Source: Micrococcales bacterium
GTDB taxonomy: Bacteria > Actinomycetota > Actinomycetes > Actinomycetales > WQXJ01
Direction of reading: 5' to 3'
Length of the DNA stretch: 38,498 nt
Assembly: GCA_009784895.1 (NCBI GenBank)
Contig: WQXJ01000020.1
Location: 1-38,498, forward strand
The notes beneath the pieces were generated by a model. The model ran no database searches, was not told the DNA's origin, and worked only from the letters and a program-made list of their open reading frames with translations. Positions 30,926 through 38,498 of this stretch are shown here, in pieces. A program made the translations under genes and the position numbers. Each line of letters begins with the position of its first letter. Position 1 is the first letter of the stretch.

Positions 30926-31030
30926 CTAGCGCACCTCCCTTGGACAAGAGTCTAGGACCGGAGTCAATACGCTAGAGGCCTAAGTCAGCACTTTTGCCAA
31001 TAGTCGAGGCGGTCAGGGCGCCAGGCGGAA

Positions 31031-31077
31031 TTGTCCCCTTTCGTCCCCTTGACTGGGCAGCGGTGCCGTTCTAACGT
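31031..31077 (+). promoter_or_regulatory. Promoter of the toroid-hydrolase-ABC cluster
   Basis: TTGACT (31049-31054) and TAACGT (31072-31077) are separated by exactly 17 bases. Just upstream and overlapping the -35 is a tandem 10-mer, TTGTCCCCTT / TCGTCCCCTT (31031-31050), a possible activator or repressor site. The transcript would carry a leader of about 100 nt containing a TCCGC/GCGGA hairpin near 31096-31117. Confidence 0.6.
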
Positions 31078-31182
31078 GACGGCGAAGTTAGCAGTTTCCG
31101 CGGCGCCGCGAATGCGGAGGCATTGAGGCTTGTCACCTGCGTCTGCGAGACTTTTGGCAGGGTTCTTTCGAAGGGAAGCAGC

Positions 31183-32262
31183 ATGGCAAGTGGAGGGCCG
31201 CACCCGGACATCGCCAGCATGGTGGAGCGCCTAGAGGCTGCAAGGTCGCGGGGCGCTAAATGGATTGTCAGCCGAATTGGGGATGACGGCCAACCGGTCG
31301 GTGCCGACCGGGTCAACACCTACTACCGCGTGCCCTGGGCGCTGCAAATAACCGGCCACGTTGCGCCCGCCGCTGCGGCCATGGCCTGGATTGAGCGCCA
31401 TGCTTTGACCAGCGAAGGCGATTTGCGGCCAGGGGCCGCTCAGAAAAACTGGAGCTATCCCGCGGAGTGGACCAATGGTTCGGCCAGCTACCCACTGTCA
31501 AATCTGGCCTACGGCGCTTGGCTGCTTGAGCGCTACGACACCGCCGGGGCCATTATGCAAACCCTGGCCAGCGACTTTCAGGATCCGGCCAGCGGCGGTG
31601 GCTACATCGAGCGGCCCGAATGCCGCTCGACCGGCCGCCAGGACATTCTCTGTACTGCACAGATCGGGCTGACCGCCTTGTTGACTGGTCGCCGGGAAAT
31701 GGCAGAGGCGGCCTTCGGGTGGTTTGAGCGTCTTTGGGCCTTGCAGCCTAAGCTGCCAAACCGGCTCTACCTCTCCACGATTGGGCCTGACCTGGCGGTT
31801 GATCCGCCTAAGGGTAAGGAATTCGGCTACTGGCTCGATATAGACAAACCGCGCCAGGCCTTCTTCAATCCGGGCCTTGGCGCGGCCTTTATGGGGCGCT
31901 ACGCCATGGCCACTGGCTCCACCAGCGCTGTTGAGATTGGCCGCGGGTTGTTGGACGTGGCCAGGCGGGCTCATGAGTCCAAATATGACTACAACGACAC
32001 CGTCCACGTGGGCAAATTCGCCTGGGGCGCCGGCGTCATGATGGACGTGGAACCGGACGAATCTCATCTGGCCGATGCCATGCGCTTGGGGCAGTGGTTC
32101 CTCGACTGCCAGCTTGAAGACGGACGCTGGAACCCGACCAAGTTCCTGGTCCCCGAACCGGGCGACACCGACGCGCTATGGAAAACCGGTGAGCATATCC
32201 TGCTCATGACAATTCTCGATATGGCGTTGGCCGCCTGGCCGCGCGGAACCTTTGGCAACTAG
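31183..32262 (+). CDS. Alpha/alpha-toroid-like protein, function unknown
   Basis: This 359-residue soluble protein is rich in Trp and made of repeated helix pairs, resembling (alpha/alpha)6 barrels of terpene cyclases, epimerases or unsaturated-uronyl hydrolases. A QxxDGxW-like motif occurs as QLEDGRWNP (310-318), and SGGGYIERPECR and DYNDTVHVGKFAWG look like pocket loops. There is no signal peptide, so it should act in the cytosol. ATG 31183 follows AAGGGA, and the frame is open to 31123. It heads a cluster with a small SCP2-like protein, a hydrolase and an ABC importer. I cannot name its reaction, and its fold is my guess from pattern. Confidence 0.6.
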   Translation: MASGGPHPDIASMVERLEAARSRGAKWIVSRIGDDGQPVGADRVNTYYRVPWALQITGHVAPAAAAMAWIERHALTSEGDLRPGAAQKNWSYPAEWTNGSASYPLSNLAYGAWLLERYDTAGAIMQTLASDFQDPASGGGYIERPECRSTGRQDILCTAQIGLTALLTGRREMAEAAFGWFERLWALQPKLPNRLYLSTIGPDLAVDPPKGKEFGYWLDIDKPRQAFFNPGLGAAFMGRYAMATGSTSAVEIGRGLLDVARRAHESKYDYNDTVHVGKFAWGAGVMMDVEPDESHLADAMRLGQWFLDCQLEDGRWNPTKFLVPEPGDTDALWKTGEHILLMTILDMALAAWPRGTFGN

Positions 32263-32282
32263 GAAAAGTGGGGGCAACTGAG

Positions 32283-32675
32283 ATGAAGGTGACGGTCTCT
32301 CCCGAGGGGCTGCGGGCAGCGCTCAATGACGATGGCGAGTTCCGCCTGCAAGCCCGCTATTGGGACGGGGCGCTGCAGCTGCAATTCGGTGACGACGTCT
32401 ATGTTCTGCGACTTGAGCAAGGCGAGGTGGTCGGGGTCGAAGATAGTCCTCTAGATGGCACTGCGCGATGCGAAGTCATCGTCAGCGCCCCGGTGGCTGA
32501 TTGGTATGAGTTCCTTCAACCAATCCCGCGCCCGCTTTACCACGAGCTCTACCCGGCGATGTGGCATCACGGATTCGAACTGAAGGGCGACGATGACTAC
32601 GTCTGGACCTACTACGCCGCGTTGCGCCGGGCCTGTGAAATGTTGCGCGACCTAGCATCGATTGAGGAGGGCTAG
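32283..32675 (+). CDS. Small protein, possibly SCP2-like, function unknown
   Basis: This 130-residue cytosolic protein has N-terminal beta-strand alternation (FRLQARYWDGALQLQFGDDVYVLRL), then an acidic middle and a C-terminal helical part (YVWTYYAALRRACEMLRDLASIEE). The order of features (EVVGVEDSPLDGTARCEVIVSAPVADWYEFL) is reminiscent of SCP2-type hydrophobic-ligand carriers, but this is a weak resemblance. ATG 32283 has GGGGG upstream, and an alternative GTG at 32268 exists. It sits between the toroid and hydrolase genes with 20 and 1 base gaps, so the three are surely co-expressed. Confidence 0.55.
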   Translation: MKVTVSPEGLRAALNDDGEFRLQARYWDGALQLQFGDDVYVLRLEQGEVVGVEDSPLDGTARCEVIVSAPVADWYEFLQPIPRPLYHELYPAMWHHGFELKGDDDYVWTYYAALRRACEMLRDLASIEEG

Positions 32676-32676
32676 T

Positions 32677-33540
32677 ATGGCCCGCATTTGTGGCGAAATC
32701 ACCGGCCGATATGTCTACTTGACAGTGCAAGGGGTCGAATACCGCGTCTACTTCGAGGAGGCAGGTCAAGGCCTGCCGGTCTTGTGCTTCCACACGGCAG
32801 GCTCGGACGGCCGCCAGTGGCGACACCTGCTGGAAGACCCCGCGTTGCTGGACGAATTCCGTTTCGTAGCGCCTGATCTGCCCTTCCACGGCAAATCGCT
32901 GCCGCCTACTTCCGAGGCCTGGTGGTCGCGACGCTATTCGCTGAACGAAGCTTTCCTACTGGATTTCGTCAAGGAGCTGGCCGCCGCGCTGGAGCTTGAC
33001 GGTGGCGTCTACATAGGCTGCTCGATGGGCGGGCATCTGGCGCCGGATATCGCCTTGCACCTGCCGGGTTTGTTCCGGGCGGCGCTGGCCATTCAAGGCG
33101 GCCTGGCCACCCACGACCCAGAACCGTTCAACAAATACCTCTCGCACCCTCGCACTTCGAACGAATCCAAGGCCGCCTTGATGCTTGGTCAAACCTCACC
33201 GCGCAGCCCCGAGGCCCTGCGACGCGAGACCGGCTGGGTTTACGCCCAGGGCGGGCCTCAGGTTTTCCAAGGCGACCTCGACTACTACCTTGGCGAGCAC
33301 GACATCAGCCAAACCGCCAAGGACATCGACACCACCAAGACTGAGGTCCACGTCTTAGCCGGTGTTTACGACTGGTCCGCCACGCCCGAGCGGGCCAGGG
33401 GCCTGGCTGAGGCGACACCTGGCGCCACCTACACCTGCATGGAAGGACTGGGCCATTTCCCAATGTCTGAGAGCCCGGATGAGTTCAAGCGGTACGTCAT
33501 ACCGCTTTTGCGGCGGATCGCCCAGGACCAAGGCCAATGA
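32677..33540 (+). CDS. Alpha/beta-fold hydrolase
   Basis: This 287-residue alpha/beta hydrolase has a full catalytic triad: nucleophile Ser116 in GCSMGG (114-119), Asp232 in GVYDWS and His260 in GLGHFPM. The oxyanion-hole loop is HTAGSDGRQW (39-48). A cap region (about 150-215) carries the substrate pocket. It looks like the MhpC/esterase or lactonase branch. GGAGGG precedes ATG 32677, and a TTG at 32662 is disfavoured. It should hydrolyse an ester, lactone or C-C bond in the product of the toroid protein or of the imported compound (inference). Confidence 0.85.
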   Translation: MARICGEITGRYVYLTVQGVEYRVYFEEAGQGLPVLCFHTAGSDGRQWRHLLEDPALLDEFRFVAPDLPFHGKSLPPTSEAWWSRRYSLNEAFLLDFVKELAAALELDGGVYIGCSMGGHLAPDIALHLPGLFRAALAIQGGLATHDPEPFNKYLSHPRTSNESKAALMLGQTSPRSPEALRRETGWVYAQGGPQVFQGDLDYYLGEHDISQTAKDIDTTKTEVHVLAGVYDWSATPERARGLAEATPGATYTCMEGLGHFPMSESPDEFKRYVIPLLRRIAQDQGQ

Positions 33541-33682
33541 CGTGGCGCTTGTCCGGCCGGTGTTGGCTCAAGGTCGACTTGAACACAATTGGACCGTTTT
33601 GACTTCTGAATATGCGGCACCACCTAACTGAATAGTTTCGGCAATTTGCCTAAAAAACCTTGCGAAAGGAACAGATTCGATT

Positions 33683-34759
33683 ATGAGTACATTCCGATTC
33701 CGGCGCAGCGGCGCGCTGGCAGCCTTTGTTGCAGCAAGCTGCCTGGTCTTGGTTGGTTGCGCCTCGGACTCTAAGGACAGCCCGGCGACGCCTGCCGACA
33801 AAACCGCAGAGGCGGCCGGCGACGATATGGTCACAGGTCCTGGTGGCCCAATAGAAGGCAAGACCGTCTACTACGTCGCCTGCAGCGACCAGAATCAATG
33901 GTGCCGCGCCTACAACAATCTGCTGGTCAAGGGCCTGGAGGATAAGGGCGTCAAGGTCACGTACCTGCAAGACCCCTACGACCCGGTTCTACAGGTCCAA
34001 CACCTCAACCAGGCCATCTCACAACAGCCTGACGCAATCATTCTGCTGGCCAGCGACGCCCGCGCGGTTATCCCGGGTCTGGCCAAGGCCCAACAGGCCG
34101 GCATCCCGGTTGTCAACGTGATTGGCCCCACAGTGCCGGAATCTGATGAGTATTACGCGGCCTCGATTGTGGTCAACCACGACGAGCTTGGCGCCAACGC
34201 CGCCACCTTGATGATCCAAGGTCTCCAAGAAGAGGGCATTGAAAGCGGGAACGTCATCGCTATCACCGGCGCCTCAGTCCAACCCGAAGTCGCCGTGCGC
34301 ATGGACGGCTTCAAGCGGGTTCTGGCCGAGCACCCGGAATATGAGCTAGTTGAAGAACAAGACGGCGCTTGGGATCAGGTCAAGACCGCCACCATCGCCC
34401 AGCAGCTTTTCGCCAAATACGCTGATAAGGGCGGGATTGTTGGAGCCTACGGTATGGCCGACCACCAGGCCGCCGGCATCATCCAGTCAGCCCAGCAGGC
34501 CGGTCTGAAGGTCGGCGTGGCCGAGGGCGGCCTGATCGTTGTTGGGTCCAACTGCTTCAAAGTTGGCATTGACAACATTGAGAAAGGTCTGGCCTACGGC
34601 ACCTCGCCTCAGGCGGCCGGCGCGGAAGCTGAGTTCACTTTGCCACTGCTGGAGAAGTTCTTGTCCGGTGAAGCCATCCCGCGGGAGTCTTTGACCACCG
34701 AACCGCCAATCACCAAAGACAACGTCGAAGAATGGAAGGAAAGGTGCAGTGTGGCCTAG
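33683..34759 (+). CDS. Ribose-type ABC solute-binding lipoprotein
   Basis: This 358-residue extracellular binding protein is anchored by a lipid. It has a signal peptide ending in lipobox LVGC with Cys26, then a periplasmic-binding-protein type 1 (ribose/galactose) fold starting at KTVYYVACSDQNQWCRAYNNL, with typical segments DAIILLASDARAVIPGL, IPVVNVIGP and GNVIAITGASVQPEVAVRMDGF. It delivers a substrate to the permeases encoded downstream. The ligand cannot be fixed. Within the 142-base leader two CTGAATA copies lie 22 bp apart (33606-33612, 33628-33634), a possible separate control site. No strong promoter was seen. Confidence 0.9.
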   Translation: MSTFRFRRSGALAAFVAASCLVLVGCASDSKDSPATPADKTAEAAGDDMVTGPGGPIEGKTVYYVACSDQNQWCRAYNNLLVKGLEDKGVKVTYLQDPYDPVLQVQHLNQAISQQPDAIILLASDARAVIPGLAKAQQAGIPVVNVIGPTVPESDEYYAASIVVNHDELGANAATLMIQGLQEEGIESGNVIAITGASVQPEVAVRMDGFKRVLAEHPEYELVEEQDGAWDQVKTATIAQQLFAKYADKGGIVGAYGMADHQAAGIIQSAQQAGLKVGVAEGGLIVVGSNCFKVGIDNIEKGLAYGTSPQAAGAEAEFTLPLLEKFLSGEAIPRESLTTEPPITKDNVEEWKERCSVA

Positions 34760-34816
34760 CCGCGCCACCTTTCACCGTTTCCCCCTTGCGACCCTAGAGG
34801 CCTAAGAGGCGGCGAA

Positions 34817-36367
34817 ATGAATCAGACCGAGCAGGCGGCCCCCGCCGTTGAGGTTCGCGGTGCCACCAAGACCTATGGGCCAATCGTGGCATTGGACGAC
34901 GTGTCGTTCACGCTTCGACCCGGCGGGGCACACGCCCTGCTCGGCCACAATGGCGCCGGCAAAAGCACGCTTGTCAACGTGCTCTCCGGCGTTGTCACGC
35001 CTGATCGGGGTGAGGTGTTGCTCGACGGCAAAGTAGTCGAGCTGCGCTCACCCCGCCAGGCCCAAGCGGCTGGGATAGCCGTGGTAGCCCAGGAGCTGAG
35101 CGTGGTGCCCACGCTGACCGTGCATGAAAACATTCTCCTGGGAAAGGTCGGCGCCGGCGTCTCAGGCTCCGGCTCGATTGACCGGGATCAGGTGCGGGCA
35201 CTATTGGCGCGACTCGGCCTGGCCGGTGTTAGCCCAGAGACAATGGTCGAAGACCTTTCGATGGGCGAACGCCAGCTGATCGAAATTGCGCGCGCACTTA
35301 GTCGCAACGCTCGGGTGCTAATCCTCGACGAACCGACAGCGTCTCTGGCGGATCGAGAGATCCAGCGGGTATTTGGCGCCGTGCGGGAGGTCATTGCCGA
35401 AGGCCGCAGCGTTGTCTTTGTGACCCACCGGCTTGGTGAGGTGCTGGACTTGTGCACCCGCGTGACAGTCATGCGCGATGGCGCGGTCACCATCACGCGC
35501 GATGTGGCCGGACTTGACCGGGACTCGATTGTCCAGCTCATGCTGGGTGATGTGGCCGCCCGGACCGAGGTTGCCAGGGCCGATGCCGCCGGCCGCGAAG
35601 GTTTGGTTGACATTGAGGGCCTGACCGTTCCCGGCCACGTTGATAACTTCTCTTTGCAGGCCAAACGCGGGCAAATAGTCGGGATTGCTGGACAGGTCGG
35701 CTCGGGCGCCAGCGAGGTGGTGCGGGCCCTGGCCGGACTGGTGCCAGACGCCCGCGGCCAGGTAAGGGTTGGCAGAAAGCCTTTGCGACCAGGCGCACCG
35801 GGCCGCTCGCTTAAAGCCGGTGTTGTCTTCGCCTCGAATGACCGCAAGTCCGAGGGCCTCTTCCTTGACCAGTCAATCGCCCGCAACCTGGTAGCGACCC
35901 GGCTCAGAGCTGCCTCCAAAGGCGGGATCTTGAGTTCGAAGAGAATCAAGGCCACCTCACAACGGCTGATTGACCTGATCAGCATTGAGCGCAGTCGCCT
36001 GCCGCAGCCAGCCGCCACGTTATCTGGAGGCAATCAGCAAAAGGTCTTCTTGGGGCGCTGTCTGGACCGTGAAGATGCTGAACTAATGCTGTTCGATGAA
36101 CCGACCCGAGGCGTTGATGTGGGCGGACGGGTCGAAATCCACAACCTCATTCGCCACGCCGCCTCGGCCGGTAACGCTGTGGTTTTCGTTTCAACCGACC
36201 ACGAGGAGGTGCTCGACCTGGCCGACACGGTGGTGACCATGTTTGCCGGCCGGGTCACGCGGGTGGCGCGCAGCGCTGACATGACCTCCGCCATGCTGCT
36301 GGGTGATATGACCCATGGCTCTGCCGACCAGGCCGGCCAGGGGGCAGAGGTGGGCCAGACGACATGA
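34817..36367 (+). CDS. Ribose-type ABC ATPase with two nucleotide-binding domains
   Basis: This 516-residue cytosolic ATPase of the RbsA/MglA (CUT2) type has a first domain with Walker A GHNGAGKST (43-51), signature LSMGERQLIEIARAL and Walker B VLILDEPTASL. The second domain has the variant Walker A GQVGSGASE that is usual for this family, then LSGGNQQKVFLGRCL and LMLFDEPTRGVDVGG. It powers the importer together with the two permeases. The stop overlaps the first permease start (ATGA), and GAGGCGG precedes the ATG. Confidence 0.95.
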   Translation: MNQTEQAAPAVEVRGATKTYGPIVALDDVSFTLRPGGAHALLGHNGAGKSTLVNVLSGVVTPDRGEVLLDGKVVELRSPRQAQAAGIAVVAQELSVVPTLTVHENILLGKVGAGVSGSGSIDRDQVRALLARLGLAGVSPETMVEDLSMGERQLIEIARALSRNARVLILDEPTASLADREIQRVFGAVREVIAEGRSVVFVTHRLGEVLDLCTRVTVMRDGAVTITRDVAGLDRDSIVQLMLGDVAARTEVARADAAGREGLVDIEGLTVPGHVDNFSLQAKRGQIVGIAGQVGSGASEVVRALAGLVPDARGQVRVGRKPLRPGAPGRSLKAGVVFASNDRKSEGLFLDQSIARNLVATRLRAASKGGILSSKRIKATSQRLIDLISIERSRLPQPAATLSGGNQQKVFLGRCLDREDAELMLFDEPTRGVDVGGRVEIHNLIRHAASAGNAVVFVSTDHEEVLDLADTVVTMFAGRVTRVARSADMTSAMLLGDMTHGSADQAGQGAEVGQTT

Positions 36368-37329
36368 CCAGCCTGCCGATGGCACAACGACTGCGCCAGA
36401 CCAAGCCAGCCACCTGGGCGCTGGGAATTTTCGCCTCCATGCTGGCCGTGGTGCTGGTGGCCGGCGCTGTCACGACTGAGGGCTACTTGACCGCCTCCAA
36501 CTTCAAGGCCATTTTGACCTCGACCGCCTTCGTGGGCATTGTGGCTGTTGGCGCCACCGTCATCATGATCTCTGGCAGCCAGTTTTCTTTGTCCCTGGGC
36601 ATCACTGTGGCTGTGACTTCGATCCTGTTCCTATTCGCCCTGCGCTCCGGCATTATCGTGGCGATGATCGTGACGCTGGTTGTGGGCATCGTGGTCTTCG
36701 CCCTTCAGGGCTTCATCATTGGCGGAGTTGGAGCCAACCCAATCATCGTCACCATTGGTGCCGCCGCCCTGCAAGAAGGCATCACCACCTCACGGATCGC
36801 CGGCAACATTACGCCACCGGCCGGCGTTAGCATCGACTTCCTCGCCACCACAGTAGGCGGCGTGCCAGTGTCGATCTTCGTCTTTTTCGCGGTCGCCTTG
36901 ATCGTCGAGCTATTCATGCGGCGAACCCGTTGGGGCCGGCAAATCTATCTGATGGGCGAAAACATGGAGGCGGCCCGGGCAGCCGGCCTACCCACCGCCT
37001 CGTTGACCACCTTGGGCTTCATTATTGCCGGGGCCTGCGTGTCGATTGCCGGCATCTTGGTGGCCGGCTTCAATCAGAACTCCAACCTGGCCACCCAAGG
37101 CACATTCACCTTCGACGCCATTGCCGCAGTATTAGTTGGAGGCAACGCTGTCACCGGCGGTTACGGCTCTGTCGGGCGTACCGTCATTGGCGCCATCATT
37201 ATTGCGGCGGTCTCCGACATGCTGCTGCTGCGCGGTGCCTCCACTGGTGTCCAGGTGCTGGTCAAGGGCGTGATTGTGGTCCTGGTGGTGGTGTTTGTAC
37301 AGATGACACGGCGCGGAAGGAGGGCCTGA
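36364..37329 (+). CDS. Ribose-type ABC permease 1
   Basis: This 321-residue RbsC-like permease has about nine to ten hydrophobic spans. Family features include FVGIVAVGATVIMISGSQFSLSLG, GVGANPIIVTIGAAALQEG, RTRWGRQIYLMGENMEAARAAGL (the ATPase-contacting loop) and FDAIAAVLVGGNAVTGGYGSV. ATG 36364 overlaps the ATPase gene stop. It forms the channel as a heterodimer with the next permease, whose start is 2 bases after this stop. A long alternative open frame crosses its second half but is coding shadow. Confidence 0.93.
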   Translation: MTSLPMAQRLRQTKPATWALGIFASMLAVVLVAGAVTTEGYLTASNFKAILTSTAFVGIVAVGATVIMISGSQFSLSLGITVAVTSILFLFALRSGIIVAMIVTLVVGIVVFALQGFIIGGVGANPIIVTIGAAALQEGITTSRIAGNITPPAGVSIDFLATTVGGVPVSIFVFFAVALIVELFMRRTRWGRQIYLMGENMEAARAAGLPTASLTTLGFIIAGACVSIAGILVAGFNQNSNLATQGTFTFDAIAAVLVGGNAVTGGYGSVGRTVIGAIIIAAVSDMLLLRGASTGVQVLVKGVIVVLVVVFVQMTRRGRRA

Positions 37330-37331
37330 GC

Positions 37332-38372
37332 ATGAGCGCGAGCACTGACACCGCCTCGTCCAGCCCTGCCCGCCGGGCGCCCCTGGCCCGGCGCGTACGG
37401 ATGCTGATGCCGTATGTCCTCTTGGCCATAATGCTGGTTGCCTTCTTCACCCTGCCCAGGCTGACCGGCAGATCGGCCACCAGCTTCAACATCTACAACT
37501 CGTTGCAGGTCTGGGCCTCAGTTGGCCTGCTAGCGCTGGGTGTTGGACTGACGATGATTGCCGGGGAATTCGACCTGGGTTCGCTTGGTGTCTATGCCGT
37601 CAGTGGCATGATCGCCGTCAAGGTCGGTGAACACGGTGCCCTGCTCGGCATTTTAGCCGCCATTGGAGTTGGTCTACTGGTGGGTCTGGTCCAAGGAGTG
37701 CTGGTAGCCCGGTTACGCATCAACTCAATGCCCGTGACCTTGGGTTTCTTCATCGCGCTGCTGGGCACCACCCAGGCCCTGTCTAACTCGATGAGTGTCT
37801 CGTTTTCCAACCTTGGCGCCGGTATGGCGCTCGACGCTGCCAAGCTTGTCTTCTTCTCGTGGCGGTCGATTATCGCCATCGCCCTATTCGCGGCGGTGAT
37901 CGTGGCAATGCGCTACACCCGTTTTGGGCGCGAAGTTAGGGCTGTGGGCGGCGACCGCCGGGCCAGCCGCATCGTTGGGGTCGAGGTCGACCGGGTCCTG
38001 ATCAGCGTCTTCGTCATTTCTGGGTTGTGTTCCGCCGTCGGTGGCTCGCTCCTGGCATACTCACTAGCCACGGCCATGCCCAACCCCGGCCTGACTCCCT
38101 TGACCTTTGCCGTAACGGCCGTCCTGATTGGCGGGGTCAGCCTGGTTGGCGGCTCCGGCTCAGCCTTGGGCGTGGCGCTCGGTGCGTTCACGCTGAGCCT
38201 GCTGAAAGAGCTCTTCTCCGTTATGGCAGCGCCGGACTACTACGAGGCGATTGTCCGCGGCGCGCTGCTGGTCGTGGCCACTATTATCGCCGCCCCCGCC
38301 CTGGTCTCCTGGTGGAAATCAGTGCGAGCACCACGGGTTGGCCGCCAGCCGCTGGGCTCGGCCAAGCTCTAG
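37332..38372 (+). CDS. Ribose-type ABC permease 2
   Basis: This 346-residue RbsC-like permease begins with a Ser/Ala/Arg-rich cytoplasmic tail (MSASTDTASSSPARRAPLARR) and then about ten spans. The sensor/coupling loop is RYTRFGREVRAVGGDRRASRIVG, and FAVTAVLIGGVSLVGGSGSALGVALGAF is typical of the family. ATG 37332 has GGAGG upstream. The open frame reaching back to 36930 overlaps the other permease and is not used. Its TAG lies three bases from the stop of the convergent aldehyde dehydrogenase gene. Confidence 0.93.
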   Translation: MSASTDTASSSPARRAPLARRVRMLMPYVLLAIMLVAFFTLPRLTGRSATSFNIYNSLQVWASVGLLALGVGLTMIAGEFDLGSLGVYAVSGMIAVKVGEHGALLGILAAIGVGLLVGLVQGVLVARLRINSMPVTLGFFIALLGTTQALSNSMSVSFSNLGAGMALDAAKLVFFSWRSIIAIALFAAVIVAMRYTRFGREVRAVGGDRRASRIVGVEVDRVLISVFVISGLCSAVGGSLLAYSLATAMPNPGLTPLTFAVTAVLIGGVSLVGGSGSALGVALGAFTLSLLKELFSVMAAPDYYEAIVRGALLVVATIIAAPALVSWWKSVRAPRVGRQPLGSAKL

Positions 38373-38375
38373 CAC

Positions 38376-38498
38376 CTAGGACCAGGGGTCTGGGGTCAGG
38401 GTGTACTTGGTTTCCAGGTATTCGCCGATGCCCTCAAACCCGCCTTCGCGTCCCAGGCCGGAGGCTTTCCAGCCACCGAAGGGCGCCGCGGCGTTTGA
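38376..38498 (-). CDS. Aldehyde dehydrogenase, C-terminal fragment (runs off the window)
   Basis: Only the last 40 codons are in the window. They read as the typical end of an NAD(P)-dependent aldehyde dehydrogenase: [16 protein letters not shown], then [11 protein letters not shown]. The family motif here is PFGG-K-SG-GRE. The gene continues beyond 38498, so the active-site residues and substrate are unseen. It could take an aldehyde from the adjacent catabolic cluster, but it is convergent with it, so co-regulation is uncertain. Confidence 0.88.
   Translation of the reverse strand, partial: SNAAAPFGGWKASGLGREGGFEGIGEYLETKYTLTPDPWS

Noticed and set aside
33599-33630. Promoter TTGACT/TAACTG before the binding-protein gene
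   Set aside because: The spacing is 20 bases, outside the usual 16-19, and no other pair of boxes is better, so I did not list it as a promoter.
36930-37331. Long N-terminal extension of the second ribose-type permease (480-codon frame)
   Set aside because: It overlaps the intact first permease in another frame, its translation is Arg/His-rich and not membrane-like, and ATG 37332 has a good ribosome site and the family N-terminus.

Overview
This is a GC-rich stretch of chromosome from an actinobacterium (Actinomycetota). Supporting signs are a DUF2516 protein ending in the typical LADVRP motif, a nitrobindin-like FABP protein, ClpC, a PiT/DUF47 pair, many GTG starts, 1- and 4-nt start/stop overlaps, and genes whose only upstream signal is a TANNNT box six bases before the start codon. 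The large pyruvate:ferredoxin oxidoreductase (PFOR) and the Nfn-type transhydrogenase beside it suggest an anaerobic or facultatively anaerobic lifestyle. I cannot name the genus.

Layout. 1-1.9 kb: a VapBC toxin-antitoxin pair, a small lipoprotein and a proline-rich DUF4870 membrane protein, all on the minus strand. 1.9-9.8 kb: a two-gene minus-strand operon made of a 1669-residue PFOR and, overlapping it by 4 nt, a fused NfnB-NfnA ferredoxin/NADPH oxidoreductase. Together they should turn pyruvate oxidation into reduced ferredoxin and then NADPH. 10.1-12.3 kb: a phosphate uptake operon (DUF47 accessory protein, PiT transporter, lipoprotein). 12.3-18 kb: a more accessory stretch with a 354-bp intergenic region that can fold into a multibranch structure, an unknown membrane protein, a PstI/BsuBI-type restriction-modification pair (expected target CTGCAG), a tiny membrane protein coupled to a nitrobindin-like protein, a cluster of dispersed repeats and a second VapBC pair. 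17.9-21.3 kb: housekeeping genes (DUF2516, D-aminoacyl-tRNA deacylase, ClpC).

21.5-28.4 kb: a carbohydrate locus. ROK kinase, SIS-domain isomerase, class II aldolase, two CUT1-type permeases and an MFS transporter lie on the minus strand, with a divergent DeoR regulator. The last five genes overlap one another by 1-4 nt. No solute-binding protein or ATPase is present. Two 16-nt direct repeats, 21 bp apart, lie upstream of the isomerase as a likely regulator site. 28.4-30.9 kb: the three-gene AmmeMemoRadiSam system (radical SAM AmrS, AMMECR1-like AmrA, MEMO1-like AmrB), whose chemistry is not established. 31-38.4 kb: a plus-strand cluster with a good promoter, encoding an alpha/alpha-toroid-like protein, a small possibly SCP2-like protein and an alpha/beta hydrolase, then a complete ribose-type ABC importer (lipoprotein binding protein, double ATPase, two permeases). 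I regard this as the best candidate for an undescribed uptake-and-catabolism system. The window ends in the 3' end of an aldehyde dehydrogenase on the minus strand.

No rRNA, tRNA, CRISPR array, transposase or prophage gene was recognised.
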